Shown here piece after piece: positions 6,170 to 12,320 of a DNA stretch of 13,384 nucleotides. The translations under genes were made by a program, and so were the position numbers. The stretch is from an uncultured Collinsella sp. (GTDB lineage: Bacteria; Actinomycetota; Coriobacteriia; Coriobacteriales; Coriobacteriaceae), in NCBI GenBank assembly GCA_900549355.1, contig UROA01000047.1, positions 1 through 13,384 of the forward strand, given 5' to 3'. Within the stretch, counting starts at the first letter, position 1; the number at the start of each line of letters is the position of its first letter. The notes below the pieces were generated by a model. That model did not search any database, was not told the DNA's origin, and saw only the letters and a list, made by a program, of their open reading frames with translations.

Positions 6170-6553
6170 CTACATTTTCATAACGTAATAGCCCGCACCC
6201 CTCACCGCCGTCTCGAGTGTGTCGCGATCAACCGGGCGCTTCGAGCGTACGCGTGCCGTGTGGTCCGCATACGTTACCGTTGCCCACACGCCATCAAGCG
6301 TATTGAGGGCATTCGTCACATTCTGAGCGCAGCCGTCGCAGCTCATGCCGCCGATAAGCAGCTCATCGCTATAGGGATAGTGCGACGCATCGGTATCCAC
6401 CACAACAACCTTTTTGGCCTTCTTGCCGCTCGCACCGTCGCTGCAGCAACTCTTCCCGTGTGTCGAAGCGGCAATGCGACGCAGTCCAAAAAACATGCCG
6501 ACGGCAATGACGGCCAGCACGATGATATCTGCAGGGTTGAGCAAGTCACTCAT
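6170..6553 (-). CDS. Membrane-anchored heavy-metal-binding (HMA) protein with FeoB-associated-like N-terminus
   Basis: This 127-residue protein has two parts. Residues 7-27 form one transmembrane segment (ADIIVLAVIAVGMFFGLRRI) followed by a CC pair (36-37). That layout resembles the small FeoB-associated Cys-rich membrane proteins. After a basic linker, residues 64-127 form a heavy-metal-associated ferredoxin-like domain with the GMSCDGC motif (Cys72, Cys75) that binds Cu(I) or related soft metals. It probably binds or hands over copper at the inner face of the membrane, though another metal is possible. ATG 6553 is used because AAAGGGG precedes it closely; an upstream in-frame TTG lies over that ribosome site. 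It is transcribed alone from its own promoter and carries a CsoR-like operator in its leader, supporting a copper role. No P-type ATPase is in the window. Confidence 0.8.
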   Translation of the reverse strand: MSDLLNPADIIVLAVIAVGMFFGLRRIAASTHGKSCCSDGASGKKAKKVVVVDTDASHYPYSDELLIGGMSCDGCAQNVTNALNTLDGVWATVTYADHTARVRSKRPVDRDTLETAVRGAGYYVMKM

Positions 6554-6581
6554 GCGTTCCCCTTTCAAGTAGCTCTATCTA

Positions 6582-6600
6582 GATACCCCCATGGGGTGTC
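6582..6600 (-). promoter_or_regulatory. CsoR-like copper-responsive operator
   Basis: ATACCCCCATGGGGTGT (6583-6599) is a G/C-tract palindrome of the TACCC-N5-GGGTA type bound by CsoR repressors upstream of copZ/copA operons. The full arms GATACCCC and GGGGTGTC differ by one base. It lies just downstream of the -10 candidate of the HMA-protein gene, where repressor binding would block initiation. Assignment rests on motif resemblance; no csoR gene is in the window. Confidence 0.6.
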
Positions 6601-6603
6601 TCC

Positions 6604-6635
6604 ATCTTAACCCAAAATCATGTCCGTTCGGTCAA
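6604..6635 (-). promoter_or_regulatory. Candidate promoter of the HMA-protein gene
   Basis: On the minus strand TTGACC (6635-6630) and TAAGAT (6609-6604) are separated by 20 bases, longer than the usual 17. Such spacing is seen in promoters activated by DNA-distorting MerR-type regulators, but it may simply mean a weak promoter. The CsoR-like palindrome follows four bases later. Confidence 0.45.
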
Positions 6636-6661
6636 TTAGTTTCCCTATTCAAACTTTTTAG

Positions 6662-6689
6662 TTGACCAAGGCTTACTTTCGTGTATAAG
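6662..6689 (+). promoter_or_regulatory. Promoter of the DUF3793-flavodoxin operon
   Basis: TTGACC (6662-6667) and TATAAG (6684-6689) are spaced by 16 bases, a good sigma-70-type promoter. Its -35 is the mirror image of the divergent promoter's TTGACC, with 26 bases between the two hexamers. TAGGCTAAC (6696-6704), just past the -10, equals the core of DtxR/IdeR iron boxes. The flanks do not match, so iron control is only a possibility. Confidence 0.65.
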
Positions 6690-6727
6690 TTTTCCTAGGC
6701 TAACAGTTTAGATCCGTAAGGAGCGGC

Positions 6728-7432
6728 GTGACCCGAACCATAGACATTCCAACGTTTCAGGCAGCGGTCGTGCGCAACTGCTCTCCCACGCTCGCGGGCA
6801 TCAAGCCGGCATCGCTCTTTACCTATCCAGGCATCTACGCCCACGGGGACAGCTCGACCGCAACCGAAGCCATCGCAGAACGCCGAGCACGCCTGCTCAA
6901 CGTTATCGCCCAGTGCAACTGCGAGCTTGACCCGCTCGGCATCCACCTGAGTGTTTTGGTCTGGCGGCCTTGCGGAGCGCTCGAGGACGTGTACCGAGCC
7001 AAAAGCCTCACCACCTATTTCGAAGACTCTCGCGCCCAAACGGCGCTCGCCTCGGAAGGCTACGACACGAGAGACCTTTCGACATGCCTTGTGCACCTGG
7101 CATCGCGCATCACGCTCGCAAGCAATAACGCCGCGGAATGCGCATGCGGCCAAACCCGATGCGCATTGGACCATCAAGCACGCTACGACAACGGCTGCAC
7201 CTGCGAGTTTCAACACGAAATTGGCTACTTCCTGGGGTATCCCTACGACGACGTGCACGAGTATATCGTCCAGCGCGGCGAGAACTACAAGATCTTTGGG
7301 GCCTGGAAGGTCTACGCAAATGTCGAGCAGGCGCTTGCGACGTTTGATGCCTACCGTGCCTGCATCCAATACTTCACCTTTGTCTATCAGCAGGGCTGCA
7401 GCCTGGCGCAACTTGCCCAGGCAACCCGATAG
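6728..7432 (+). CDS. DUF3793 family protein with a Cys-rich insert
   Basis: This 234-residue protein belongs to the DUF3793 family, whose biochemical role is unknown. Family blocks are CSPTLAGIKPASLFTY (18-33), a central ARLLNVIAQ...LVWRP segment (54-81), HEIGYFLGYPYDDVHEYI (163-180) and NYKIFGAWKVYANVEQA (187-202), ending in a short helical tail. It has twelve cysteines. Five of them (138, 140, 145, 157, 159) cluster in a CxC-x4-C...CxC insert just before HEIG, which could bind a metal or Fe-S centre; that is inference. GTG 6728 is preceded by AAGGAG with four bases of spacing, fairly tight. It is followed after 46 bases by a flavodoxin gene and presumably co-transcribed with it. DUF3793 genes are often found beside flavodoxins or iron-transport genes, which suggests a role in iron limitation or redox handling. 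Confidence 0.85.
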   Translation: MTRTIDIPTFQAAVVRNCSPTLAGIKPASLFTYPGIYAHGDSSTATEAIAERRARLLNVIAQCNCELDPLGIHLSVLVWRPCGALEDVYRAKSLTTYFEDSRAQTALASEGYDTRDLSTCLVHLASRITLASNNAAECACGQTRCALDHQARYDNGCTCEFQHEIGYFLGYPYDDVHEYIVQRGENYKIFGAWKVYANVEQALATFDAYRACIQYFTFVYQQGCSLAQLAQATR

Positions 7433-7478
7433 AACGTACAAGCCGCGGCCGTACGCCGCACAGCCGAAAGGACTCAAC

Positions 7479-7898
7479 ATGAGCAAAATCGCCGTCGTCT
7501 ATTGGAGCGGCACGGGCAACACCGAGGCCATGGCAAACTTTGTCGCCGAAGGCACCACGTCCGCGGGCGCCGAGGCCGAAGTCATCCCCTGCGCCGACTT
7601 CTCTGCCGACAGGGCCGCCGACTACGATGCCTTTGCCTTCGGCTGCCCCGCCATGGGCTCCGAGGAGCTTGAATACGATGAGTTCCAGCCGATGTGGGAC
7701 GAGGTCAAGGAGACTCTCGGCGACAAGAAGGTCGTCCTCTTTGGCTCTTATTCGTGGGCCGAGGGCGAATGGATGGACAACTGGAAGGCGGACGCCGACG
7801 AGGCGGGTGTCAACGTCGTCGATTCCGTCATTTGCTACGACGTGCCCGATGATGAGGGCGAGGCGGCCTGCAAGGCCCTGGGAGCGGAGCTGGCCTAA
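7479..7898 (+). CDS. Short-chain flavodoxin
   Basis: This 139-residue cytoplasmic FMN protein carries low-potential electrons and typically replaces ferredoxin when iron is short. The FMN phosphate loop SGTGNTE lies at 10-16. The second FMN loop GCPAMGSEEL (55-64) and the third, FGSYSWAEGEWMDNW (88-102), match clostridial short-chain flavodoxins. Length equals the usual ~138 residues. ATG 7479 is chosen for the AAAGGA ribosome site seven bases upstream and because the flavodoxin fold begins at once with SKIAVVYWS. The reading frame stays open upstream without homology. It is the second gene after the DUF3793 gene and ends before a strong bidirectional terminator. Confidence 0.95.
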   Translation: MSKIAVVYWSGTGNTEAMANFVAEGTTSAGAEAEVIPCADFSADRAADYDAFAFGCPAMGSEELEYDEFQPMWDEVKETLGDKKVVLFGSYSWAEGEWMDNWKADADEAGVNVVDSVICYDVPDDEGEAACKALGAELA

Positions 7899-7971
7899 CG
7901 AAGCCGTCAGAAAGCCGCAAGGCAACTGACAGCCGAGTACCGCATAGCAACAGTCACTCATGCCCAAACAA

Positions 7972-8004
7972 AAACGGGGGCCGGATACTATCCGGTCCCC
8001 GTTT
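7972..8004. terminator. Bidirectional intrinsic terminator between convergent operons
   Basis: AAACGGGGGCCGGA pairs with TCCGGTCCCCGTTT (one G-T wobble) around a 5-base loop. On the minus strand GTTTTTGTTT follows, a strong stop for the ABC-transporter operon, which ends 27 bases earlier. On the plus strand GTTTGTTATA follows, a weaker stop for the flavodoxin operon. Confidence 0.88.
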
Positions 8005-8030
8005 GTTATATCGACAACCTCGATGCGCCG

Positions 8031-8783
8031 CTACGAGATATTGCCCAAGAACGCCTTGGTGCGCTCGCTCTTAGGATGGTCGAAAACCTCGCTCGGCGTA
8101 CCCTCTTCCACGATAACGCCACCGTCCATAAAGACGACGCGGTCGGCGACGTCGCGAGCGAAGCCCATCTCGTGCGTCACCACGATCATGGTCATACCGT
8201 CACGCGCAAGATCGCGCATAACGCCAAGGACGTCGCGGACGAGCTCGGGGTCGAGCGCCGACGTGGCCTCGTCAAAGAGCATGACATGAGGGTTCATCGA
8301 CAGGGCGCGGGCGATGGCAACGCGCTGCTGCTGGCCGCCCGAGAGCTGGCTCGGCATAAAGTCGATACGCTCTGCCAGACCGACCTTCGTCAGCTCCTCA
8401 ATGGCAATCTTCTCGGCCTCTTCCTTGCTGCGCTTGAGCACCTTTTGCTGCGCAAGCATGACGTTCTTTTTGACTGACAGGTGCGGGAACAAATTGAACT
8501 GTTGGAACACCATGCCCAGATGCGTACGTACCTTGTTGAGGTCGACGCCCTTGGCGCACACGTCCACGCCCTCAACGATAATCGAGCCGCTCGTGGGATG
8601 CTCCAGACGATTGATGCAGCGAAGCATCGTCGACTTGCCCGAGCCCGAGGGGCCCAAGACCACAACGACCTCACCCTTGTGCACATCCAGATCTATGTCG
8701 CGCAGGACCACGTTATCGCCAAAGGCCTTCTGGAGGTTCTTGATGCTGACGACGACCTCGTTCGAGTTATTGGTTTCGCTCAT
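8031..8783 (-). CDS. Polar amino acid ABC transporter, ATP-binding protein (GlnQ/HisP type)
   Basis: This 250-residue cytoplasmic ATPase powers uptake of a polar amino acid. Walker A is GPSGSGKST (44-52), the Q-loop is at Gln94/95 (VFQQFNLFPH), the signature LSGGQQQRVAIARAL is at 147-161, Walker B is VMLFDE (167-172), followed by the SALD D-loop and the H-loop His204. The LFPHLSVKKNV and EMGFARDVADRV segments are typical of the PAAT (glutamine/histidine/cystine) subfamily. It is the last gene of the minus-strand operon. Its ribosome site AAGGAGG overlaps the stop codon of the permease gene (TAAGGAGG), leaving a 12-base gap, so the two are translationally linked. The transported amino acid cannot be told from sequence. 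Confidence 0.95.
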   Translation of the reverse strand: MSETNNSNEVVVSIKNLQKAFGDNVVLRDIDLDVHKGEVVVVLGPSGSGKSTMLRCINRLEHPTSGSIIVEGVDVCAKGVDLNKVRTHLGMVFQQFNLFPHLSVKKNVMLAQQKVLKRSKEEAEKIAIEELTKVGLAERIDFMPSQLSGGQQQRVAIARALSMNPHVMLFDEATSALDPELVRDVLGVMRDLARDGMTMIVVTHEMGFARDVADRVVFMDGGVIVEEGTPSEVFDHPKSERTKAFLGNIS

Positions 8784-8795
8784 GATAGGACCTCC

Positions 8796-10157
8796 TTACA
8801 GACCGGCGATGTGATCGGCGGGCGTCGCGACGACCTGTCCGGCGCTCTTGGTGGGACGCTTCTTTTTGGTTTCGGCCGTACCCAGCAGCCTCGCCTCAAG
8901 ACCGCTCACCAAGCGCGCAAGCGGCAGGGTGATGACCAGGTAGAACAGCGCGGCAACCACGTACGGCGTGATGGAGCCCGTCGTGGCCACGATGGTGCGG
9001 GCGTTCATGACGATCTCGACCACGCCCACGGCCGCGAGCAGCGACGTATCCTTGTAAAGCAGGATAAACTCGCTGGTCAGCGTAGGCAGGACATTGCGGA
9101 ACGTCTGCGGAATCATAACGTAGAGCAGTGTCTGGAAGGCATTCATGCCCAGCGAGCGAGCAGCCTCGTTCTGGCCCTTGGGGATCGACTGAATACCGGC
9201 ACGGAAAATCTCGCACAGGTACGCAGACGAGTTCATGGCCATGACGATAACGCCCAGCACATAGTCGTCAACCTTGACGCCGGCCAGCGGCAGGCCAAAG
9301 AACGCGATGTAGATCTGCAGGAACGCCGGCGTACCGCGGATGATATTCACATAGATGCCGGCAAGACAACGAAGGATACGCGACTTGGAAATGCGCATGA
9401 GCGACAGCGCAAAGCCAAAGGGAATGGCCAACGGAAATGCCACGAGCACGATCGAGAGCGACATAAGGAAGCCCTTAAAGACGATCGGCAGGCTTTGGAC
9501 CAAAATGACCGGGTTTAAGAACAGGCGCAGGAACATATTGGAGTTCCAGGCCTCGACCCACGGCTGCTCCTTAAGATCGGCCAGGAAGTTATCGAATGCC
9601 GTCACGCCCTTGATCTCGACGGAAGGAATCTTGGAAATCTTCTTGGTCGAACCGTCGGCGAGCGTATAGGTGCCGCTAAAGGCCTCTTCGCCGCCCTCGA
9701 CGGGAAACGTCACGCCGTAAACCTCGACACGGAAATAGCCGCCGGCAGGCGCCGTCTCGCCAAAGTCGATTTTGAGCGTCTGGCCGTCAGCCTTGCACGT
9801 GGGCTTCATGGGCGTACGATCCATGAGGTCCTCGCCCGAGAGCATCGTCAATCGCGTGTCATCGGTATCAAACGTCGTGCCGTCGACAAACGTCAGCGAA
9901 AGACCGCTCAGCTCCTCGTCGGCATCGGCCTGGACCTCCCAGGTAATGCGCGTCTCGGTGCCGCCGACCACAGCGCTGCCCGAACCGGTGTTGGGTCGGG
10001 CGGTAATCTTTGCGGTCTCAAGCGCCTGGGCGGTCGTGGGCGCATATGCCCCCGCGCACACCAGCGCGAGCACCACGGCCATGACGCAGGCTAGCTTTTG
10101 GAGCAAGGCGGGCAGTAAAAAACGCTGCTCCGCGGCCCCTTCGTTCAATCGAGACAA
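8796..10157 (-). CDS. Amino acid ABC transporter permease with N-terminal extracytoplasmic beta domain
   Basis: This 453-residue permease comprises an N-terminal signal or anchor helix (about 15-42, LLQKLACVMAVVLALVCAGAYAP), a ~150-residue beta-rich extracytoplasmic region (about 50-180), and a standard HisM/GlnP-type permease domain (about 220-425). The permease shows the ATPase-docking EAA loop SIPKGQNEAARSLGMNAFQ at 324-342 and NIIRGTPAFLQIYIAFFGLP earlier. Typical PAAT permeases are only 215-230 residues. Known fusions usually carry a substrate-binding domain, but this one shows no SBP motif and a separate SBP gene is present. The start is TTG 10157, chosen for AGGAG five bases upstream; the frame continues upstream to ATG 10265 but that lies at the intercistronic hairpin and lacks a ribosome site. 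It sits between the SBP and ATPase genes. The function of the extra domain is unknown. Confidence 0.9.
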   Translation of the reverse strand: MSRLNEGAAEQRFLLPALLQKLACVMAVVLALVCAGAYAPTTAQALETAKITARPNTGSGSAVVGGTETRITWEVQADADEELSGLSLTFVDGTTFDTDDTRLTMLSGEDLMDRTPMKPTCKADGQTLKIDFGETAPAGGYFRVEVYGVTFPVEGGEEAFSGTYTLADGSTKKISKIPSVEIKGVTAFDNFLADLKEQPWVEAWNSNMFLRLFLNPVILVQSLPIVFKGFLMSLSIVLVAFPLAIPFGFALSLMRISKSRILRCLAGIYVNIIRGTPAFLQIYIAFFGLPLAGVKVDDYVLGVIVMAMNSSAYLCEIFRAGIQSIPKGQNEAARSLGMNAFQTLLYVMIPQTFRNVLPTLTSEFILLYKDTSLLAAVGVVEIVMNARTIVATTGSITPYVVAALFYLVITLPLARLVSGLEARLLGTAETKKKRPTKSAGQVVATPADHIAGL

Positions 10158-10224
10158 GGTGGCTCCTATCGTAGAAGTTGCCGGCAAAACGAGACGGAAG
10201 CACTCTCCGTCGAGAGAAGCGCAA

Positions 10225-10253
10225 AGGCCCTCTCCGCAAAACGGAAAGGGCCT
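10225..10253 (-). terminator. Intercistronic attenuator-type hairpin between SBP and permease genes
   Basis: AGGCCCTTTCCG and CGGAGAGGGCCT (minus strand) form a 12-bp stem with one mismatch and a 5-base loop, followed by only TTTG. It lies about 20 bases after the SBP stop. Such partial terminators or 3'-stabilising hairpins let the binding protein be made in excess over the membrane components. Confidence 0.7.
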
Positions 10254-10273
10254 ACACGCAATCAAGCATCTAT

Positions 10274-11134
10274 TTACTTGATGTTGTACTTAGCCGTGAG
10301 GGCGTCGACGGTACCGTCGTCGGTCAGGTCCTTGATGGCCTGGTTGATGTCGTCCTTGAGCTTGGTGTTGCCCTGGTTGATGGCGATGGCGTACTCCTCG
10401 CCGGTGCTGATCTGCTTAATGGTCTGGCAGGTGTTGAACTGCTCGGCGGTCAGCTGGCTGGCAACAGAGCGGTTGGTGACTACGGCGTCGCCCTTATCGG
10501 ACTGCAGGGCGCTGAAGCACTCGGTAGCGTCCTTGTAGGGGACGATCTTGGCCTTGGGGAAGTTCTCCTGGGCAAAGGACTCGGCGGTCGAGCCAGACTG
10601 AACGATGATGGTAGCGTCGGCATTGTTGAGCTTCTCGCTGAAGTTGTCGGCCGTGATGTCGGTGTTATCGACCTTGGTCACGATAGCCTGATCGTCCATG
10701 TAGTAGGAATCGGAGAAAGTGACTTCCTTCTCACGCTCGGGCGTGTCGGTGATAGCCGCGATGGAGACGTCATACTTAGCGCCCGAAGCGACGCCCGGAA
10801 CCAGCGTGTCAAAGTCATTGTTGACATACTCGACATCCAGGCCCAGCTTGTCGCCGATAGCCTTGATGAGCTCAAGGTCAAAGCCCTGATAATCGCCGTT
10901 GTCATCCTTGTACTCAAACGGGGCGTACTCGGCAGAGGTGCCGACGGTCAGCGTACCGTCCTTGACGAGCGCGTACTCCTTGGAGCCGTCGACCTTCTCG
11001 ACCTTAGCGTCGTCAGAACTGCTGGAACCGGCATCGGAACCAGAGGCGGCGTTGGACGAGCCGCAGCCCGTCAGGGCGAGGGCGAGCGCCATAGCACCCG
11101 TGGCGGCAAATGCGCCAAGCTTCTTCAGCTTCAT
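10274..11134 (-). CDS. Amino acid ABC transporter substrate-binding lipoprotein
   Basis: This 286-residue extracellular lipoprotein belongs to solute-binding family 3 (PF00497). The signal peptide with lipobox LALTGC puts the lipidated Cys at 24. A Ser/Ala/Asp-rich tether follows (25-50), then the bilobed domain with GTLTVGTSAEYAPFEY (60-75), GFDLELIKAIGDKLGL, DVSIAAITDTPEREKEVTFS and the second lobe including VVQSGSTAESFA-like residues. These place it with polar amino acid binders, probably of glutamine/histidine/cystine type; the exact ligand is unknown. ATG 11134 has GGAAGGAG seven bases upstream. The frame runs on to 11263, but that extension has no ribosome site and would cross the promoter. 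It is first in the operon, before the permease and ATPase genes, and followed by a hairpin that can raise its share of the mRNA. Confidence 0.95.
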   Translation of the reverse strand: MKLKKLGAFAATGAMALALALTGCGSSNAASGSDAGSSSSDDAKVEKVDGSKEYALVKDGTLTVGTSAEYAPFEYKDDNGDYQGFDLELIKAIGDKLGLDVEYVNNDFDTLVPGVASGAKYDVSIAAITDTPEREKEVTFSDSYYMDDQAIVTKVDNTDITADNFSEKLNNADATIIVQSGSTAESFAQENFPKAKIVPYKDATECFSALQSDKGDAVVTNRSVASQLTAEQFNTCQTIKQISTGEEYAIAINQGNTKLKDDINQAIKDLTDDGTVDALTAKYNIK

Positions 11135-11184
11135 AATCAGTCTCCTTCCAATGACCCCACATGATTCAGAGGTCTGCAAAAACT

Positions 11185-11204
11185 GCGGGTTATTATGCAC
11201 CCGC
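11185..11204. promoter_or_regulatory. Inverted repeat around the -10 box, possible operator
   Basis: GCGGGT and ACCCGC form perfect 6-bp arms separated by eight bases that contain the -10 hexamer of the transporter promoter. A repressor binding here would occlude RNA polymerase. The regulator is unknown and chance is not excluded. Confidence 0.4.
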
Positions 11205-11220
11205 TTGGAAGAATCTGCAA
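11192..11220 (-). promoter_or_regulatory. Promoter of the amino acid ABC transporter operon
   Basis: On the minus strand TTGCAG (11220-11215) and CATAAT (11197-11192) are spaced by exactly 17 bases, giving a good sigma-70-type promoter. It lies about 57 bases before the SBP start. Two dyads overlap it (listed separately), which suggests regulated expression. Confidence 0.75.
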
Positions 11221-11235
11221 TCAGAAAACTGATTG
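11218..11235. promoter_or_regulatory. Inverted repeat at the -35 box, possible operator
   Basis: CAATCAG and CTGATTG form perfect 7-bp arms around AAAA, overlapping the upstream edge of the -35 hexamer. The position suits an activator or repressor of the amino acid transporter. The regulator is not recognised. Confidence 0.45.
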
Positions 11236-11281
11236 AAACAAACCCATAACGTGAATGGAGCACTTCACTTTATGTCAGCCA

Positions 11282-12148
11282 TTACTGCTGCAACGACCTT
11301 AACAGGTTGATTTCAGCCGCATAACCTGCAAGTTCGTTCGGTGTCTCCAAAATAAATGGCAATTCACGCAAGCGGTCATTCGATACAATATTTTGCATAA
11401 CCTGCATACCGCCGCCAAACTCTTCACTACCCAGATAGCCTTTACCGATGCATTCGTGGCGGTCCTTATGGGCGCCACAGGGGTTCTTCGAATCGTTGAT
11501 GTGTACGGCATGCAAGCGGTCGATACCCACCACACGATCGAACTCGTCAAGCACGCCTTCAAGATCGTGGACGATGCCATAGCCGGCGTCATTCACATGG
11601 CAGGTGTCCAAGCAAACGCCCAACTTGGCCGACAGCTCGGGGCGCTTGTCGGCAACGCCCTCAATGATGAGTGCCAGCTCTTCAAAGCTGCGGCCCACCT
11701 CGGTGCCCTTGCCGGCCATGGTCTCGAGCAGCACCGTCGTCTGCTGGCCCTCAAACATCACCTGGCACAGGGTGTCGACGATCATCTGAATACCGGCGTC
11801 GGGGCCCTGCCCCACATGCGCACCGGGATGGAAGTTGTAGTAGTTGCCGGGCAGCGCTTCCATGCGCCGCAAGTCCTCGGCCATTGCCTCCAGGGCAAAC
11901 TCGCGCGCCCGCTCTTTGGCAGAACAGGGGTTGTAGGTATAGGGGGCATGCGCCACGAGTGGGCCGAAGTCGTTTTGCTCCATAAGCTCGCGCAGGGCCG
12001 CCACGTCATCCATGTCAAGATCTTTCGCCTTGCCGCCGCGCGGGTTGCGCGTAAAGAATGCAAAGGTGTTGGCGCCAATGGATAGCGCCGTCTCCCCCAT
12101 TGCCCGATAGCCCTTCGTCGTCGAAAGATGACACCCAATCGTCAGCAT
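11282..12148 (-). CDS. nfo: Endonuclease IV (AP endonuclease)
   Basis: This 288-residue base-excision-repair enzyme cleaves DNA 5' to abasic sites using three zinc ions. The ligand set of the AP endonuclease 2 family is complete: His67 (VAHAPY), His107 (NFHPGAHVG), Glu142 (LLETMAG), Asp181 and His184 (CLDTCHVNDAGY), His216 (AVHINDSK), Asp229 and His231 (GAHKDRHECIGKG), and Glu268 (PFILETP). Length is normal. ATG 12148 is preceded by GGGGGAG with six bases of spacing. The long palindromic repeat at 12167-12233 lies right upstream, between this gene and the oxidoreductase gene on the same strand, so any promoter or read-through must pass the repeat. No LexA box is seen near it. Confidence 0.96.
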   Translation of the reverse strand: MLTIGCHLSTTKGYRAMGETALSIGANTFAFFTRNPRGGKAKDLDMDDVAALRELMEQNDFGPLVAHAPYTYNPCSAKERAREFALEAMAEDLRRMEALPGNYYNFHPGAHVGQGPDAGIQMIVDTLCQVMFEGQQTTVLLETMAGKGTEVGRSFEELALIIEGVADKRPELSAKLGVCLDTCHVNDAGYGIVHDLEGVLDEFDRVVGIDRLHAVHINDSKNPCGAHKDRHECIGKGYLGSEEFGGGMQVMQNIVSNDRLRELPFILETPNELAGYAAEINLLRSLQQ

Positions 12149-12166
12149 CTCCAGCTCCCCCTCATC

Positions 12167-12233
12167 AGTTGCGGTGAAATAGTTCCTGTTTGGCCCCTAT
12201 TCTGCCGCAAACAGGAACTATTCCACCGCAACT
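12167..12233. repeat. Long palindromic repeat, complete copy
   Basis: Arms 12167-12191 and 12209-12233 are 25 bp long with 24 matches, enclosing a 17-base loop. There is no T-run beside the stem. The first 33 bases from 12165 are identical to 13352-13384 at the window end. The copy sits 18 bases upstream of the nfo start codon and would form a strong hairpin in its leader RNA. It is probably a dispersed REP- or MITE-like element. Confidence 0.85.
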
Positions 12234-12236
12234 TAT

Positions 12237-12256
12237 AAAAGGGGCATCAGAGATGC
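12237..12256 (-). terminator. Weak terminator-like hairpin after the oxidoreductase gene
   Basis: On the minus strand GCATC-TCT-GATGC is followed by CCC and TTTT. The 5-bp stem is short and the T-run is displaced, so it could at best end part of the transcripts from the gene upstream before the repeat. The remainder of 12257-12320 shows no feature. Confidence 0.25.
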
Positions 12257-12320
12257 GGGCCACCAAGCACTGCGGCTACGGGCGCCAGCCTCATGATTCC
12301 CTACGCGTCAGCGCCAAGTC

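Noticed and set aside
6690..6710. Definite DtxR/IdeR iron box upstream of the DUF3793 gene
   Set aside because: Only the central TAGGCTAAC matches; the flanking arms do not, so it is noted as a possibility but not annotated.
6951..7478. Upstream extension of the flavodoxin frame through the DUF3793 gene
   Set aside because: The frame is merely open there; the translation is low-complexity and the flavodoxin fold starts at ATG 7479 with its own ribosome site.
8481..9518. 345-codon open frame on the plus strand opposite the ABC transporter genes
   Set aside because: It is antisense to the ATPase and permease genes with clear motifs. Its translation is low-complexity, rich in Arg, Asp and His, as expected for a shadow frame.
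10158..10265. ATG 10265 as start of the permease
   Set aside because: The extension would be encoded by the intercistronic hairpin and has no ribosome site; TTG 10157 has AGGAG at five bases.
11135..11263. N-terminal extension of the substrate-binding protein
   Set aside because: It spans the promoter and precedes the lipoprotein signal peptide, which would then be internal.
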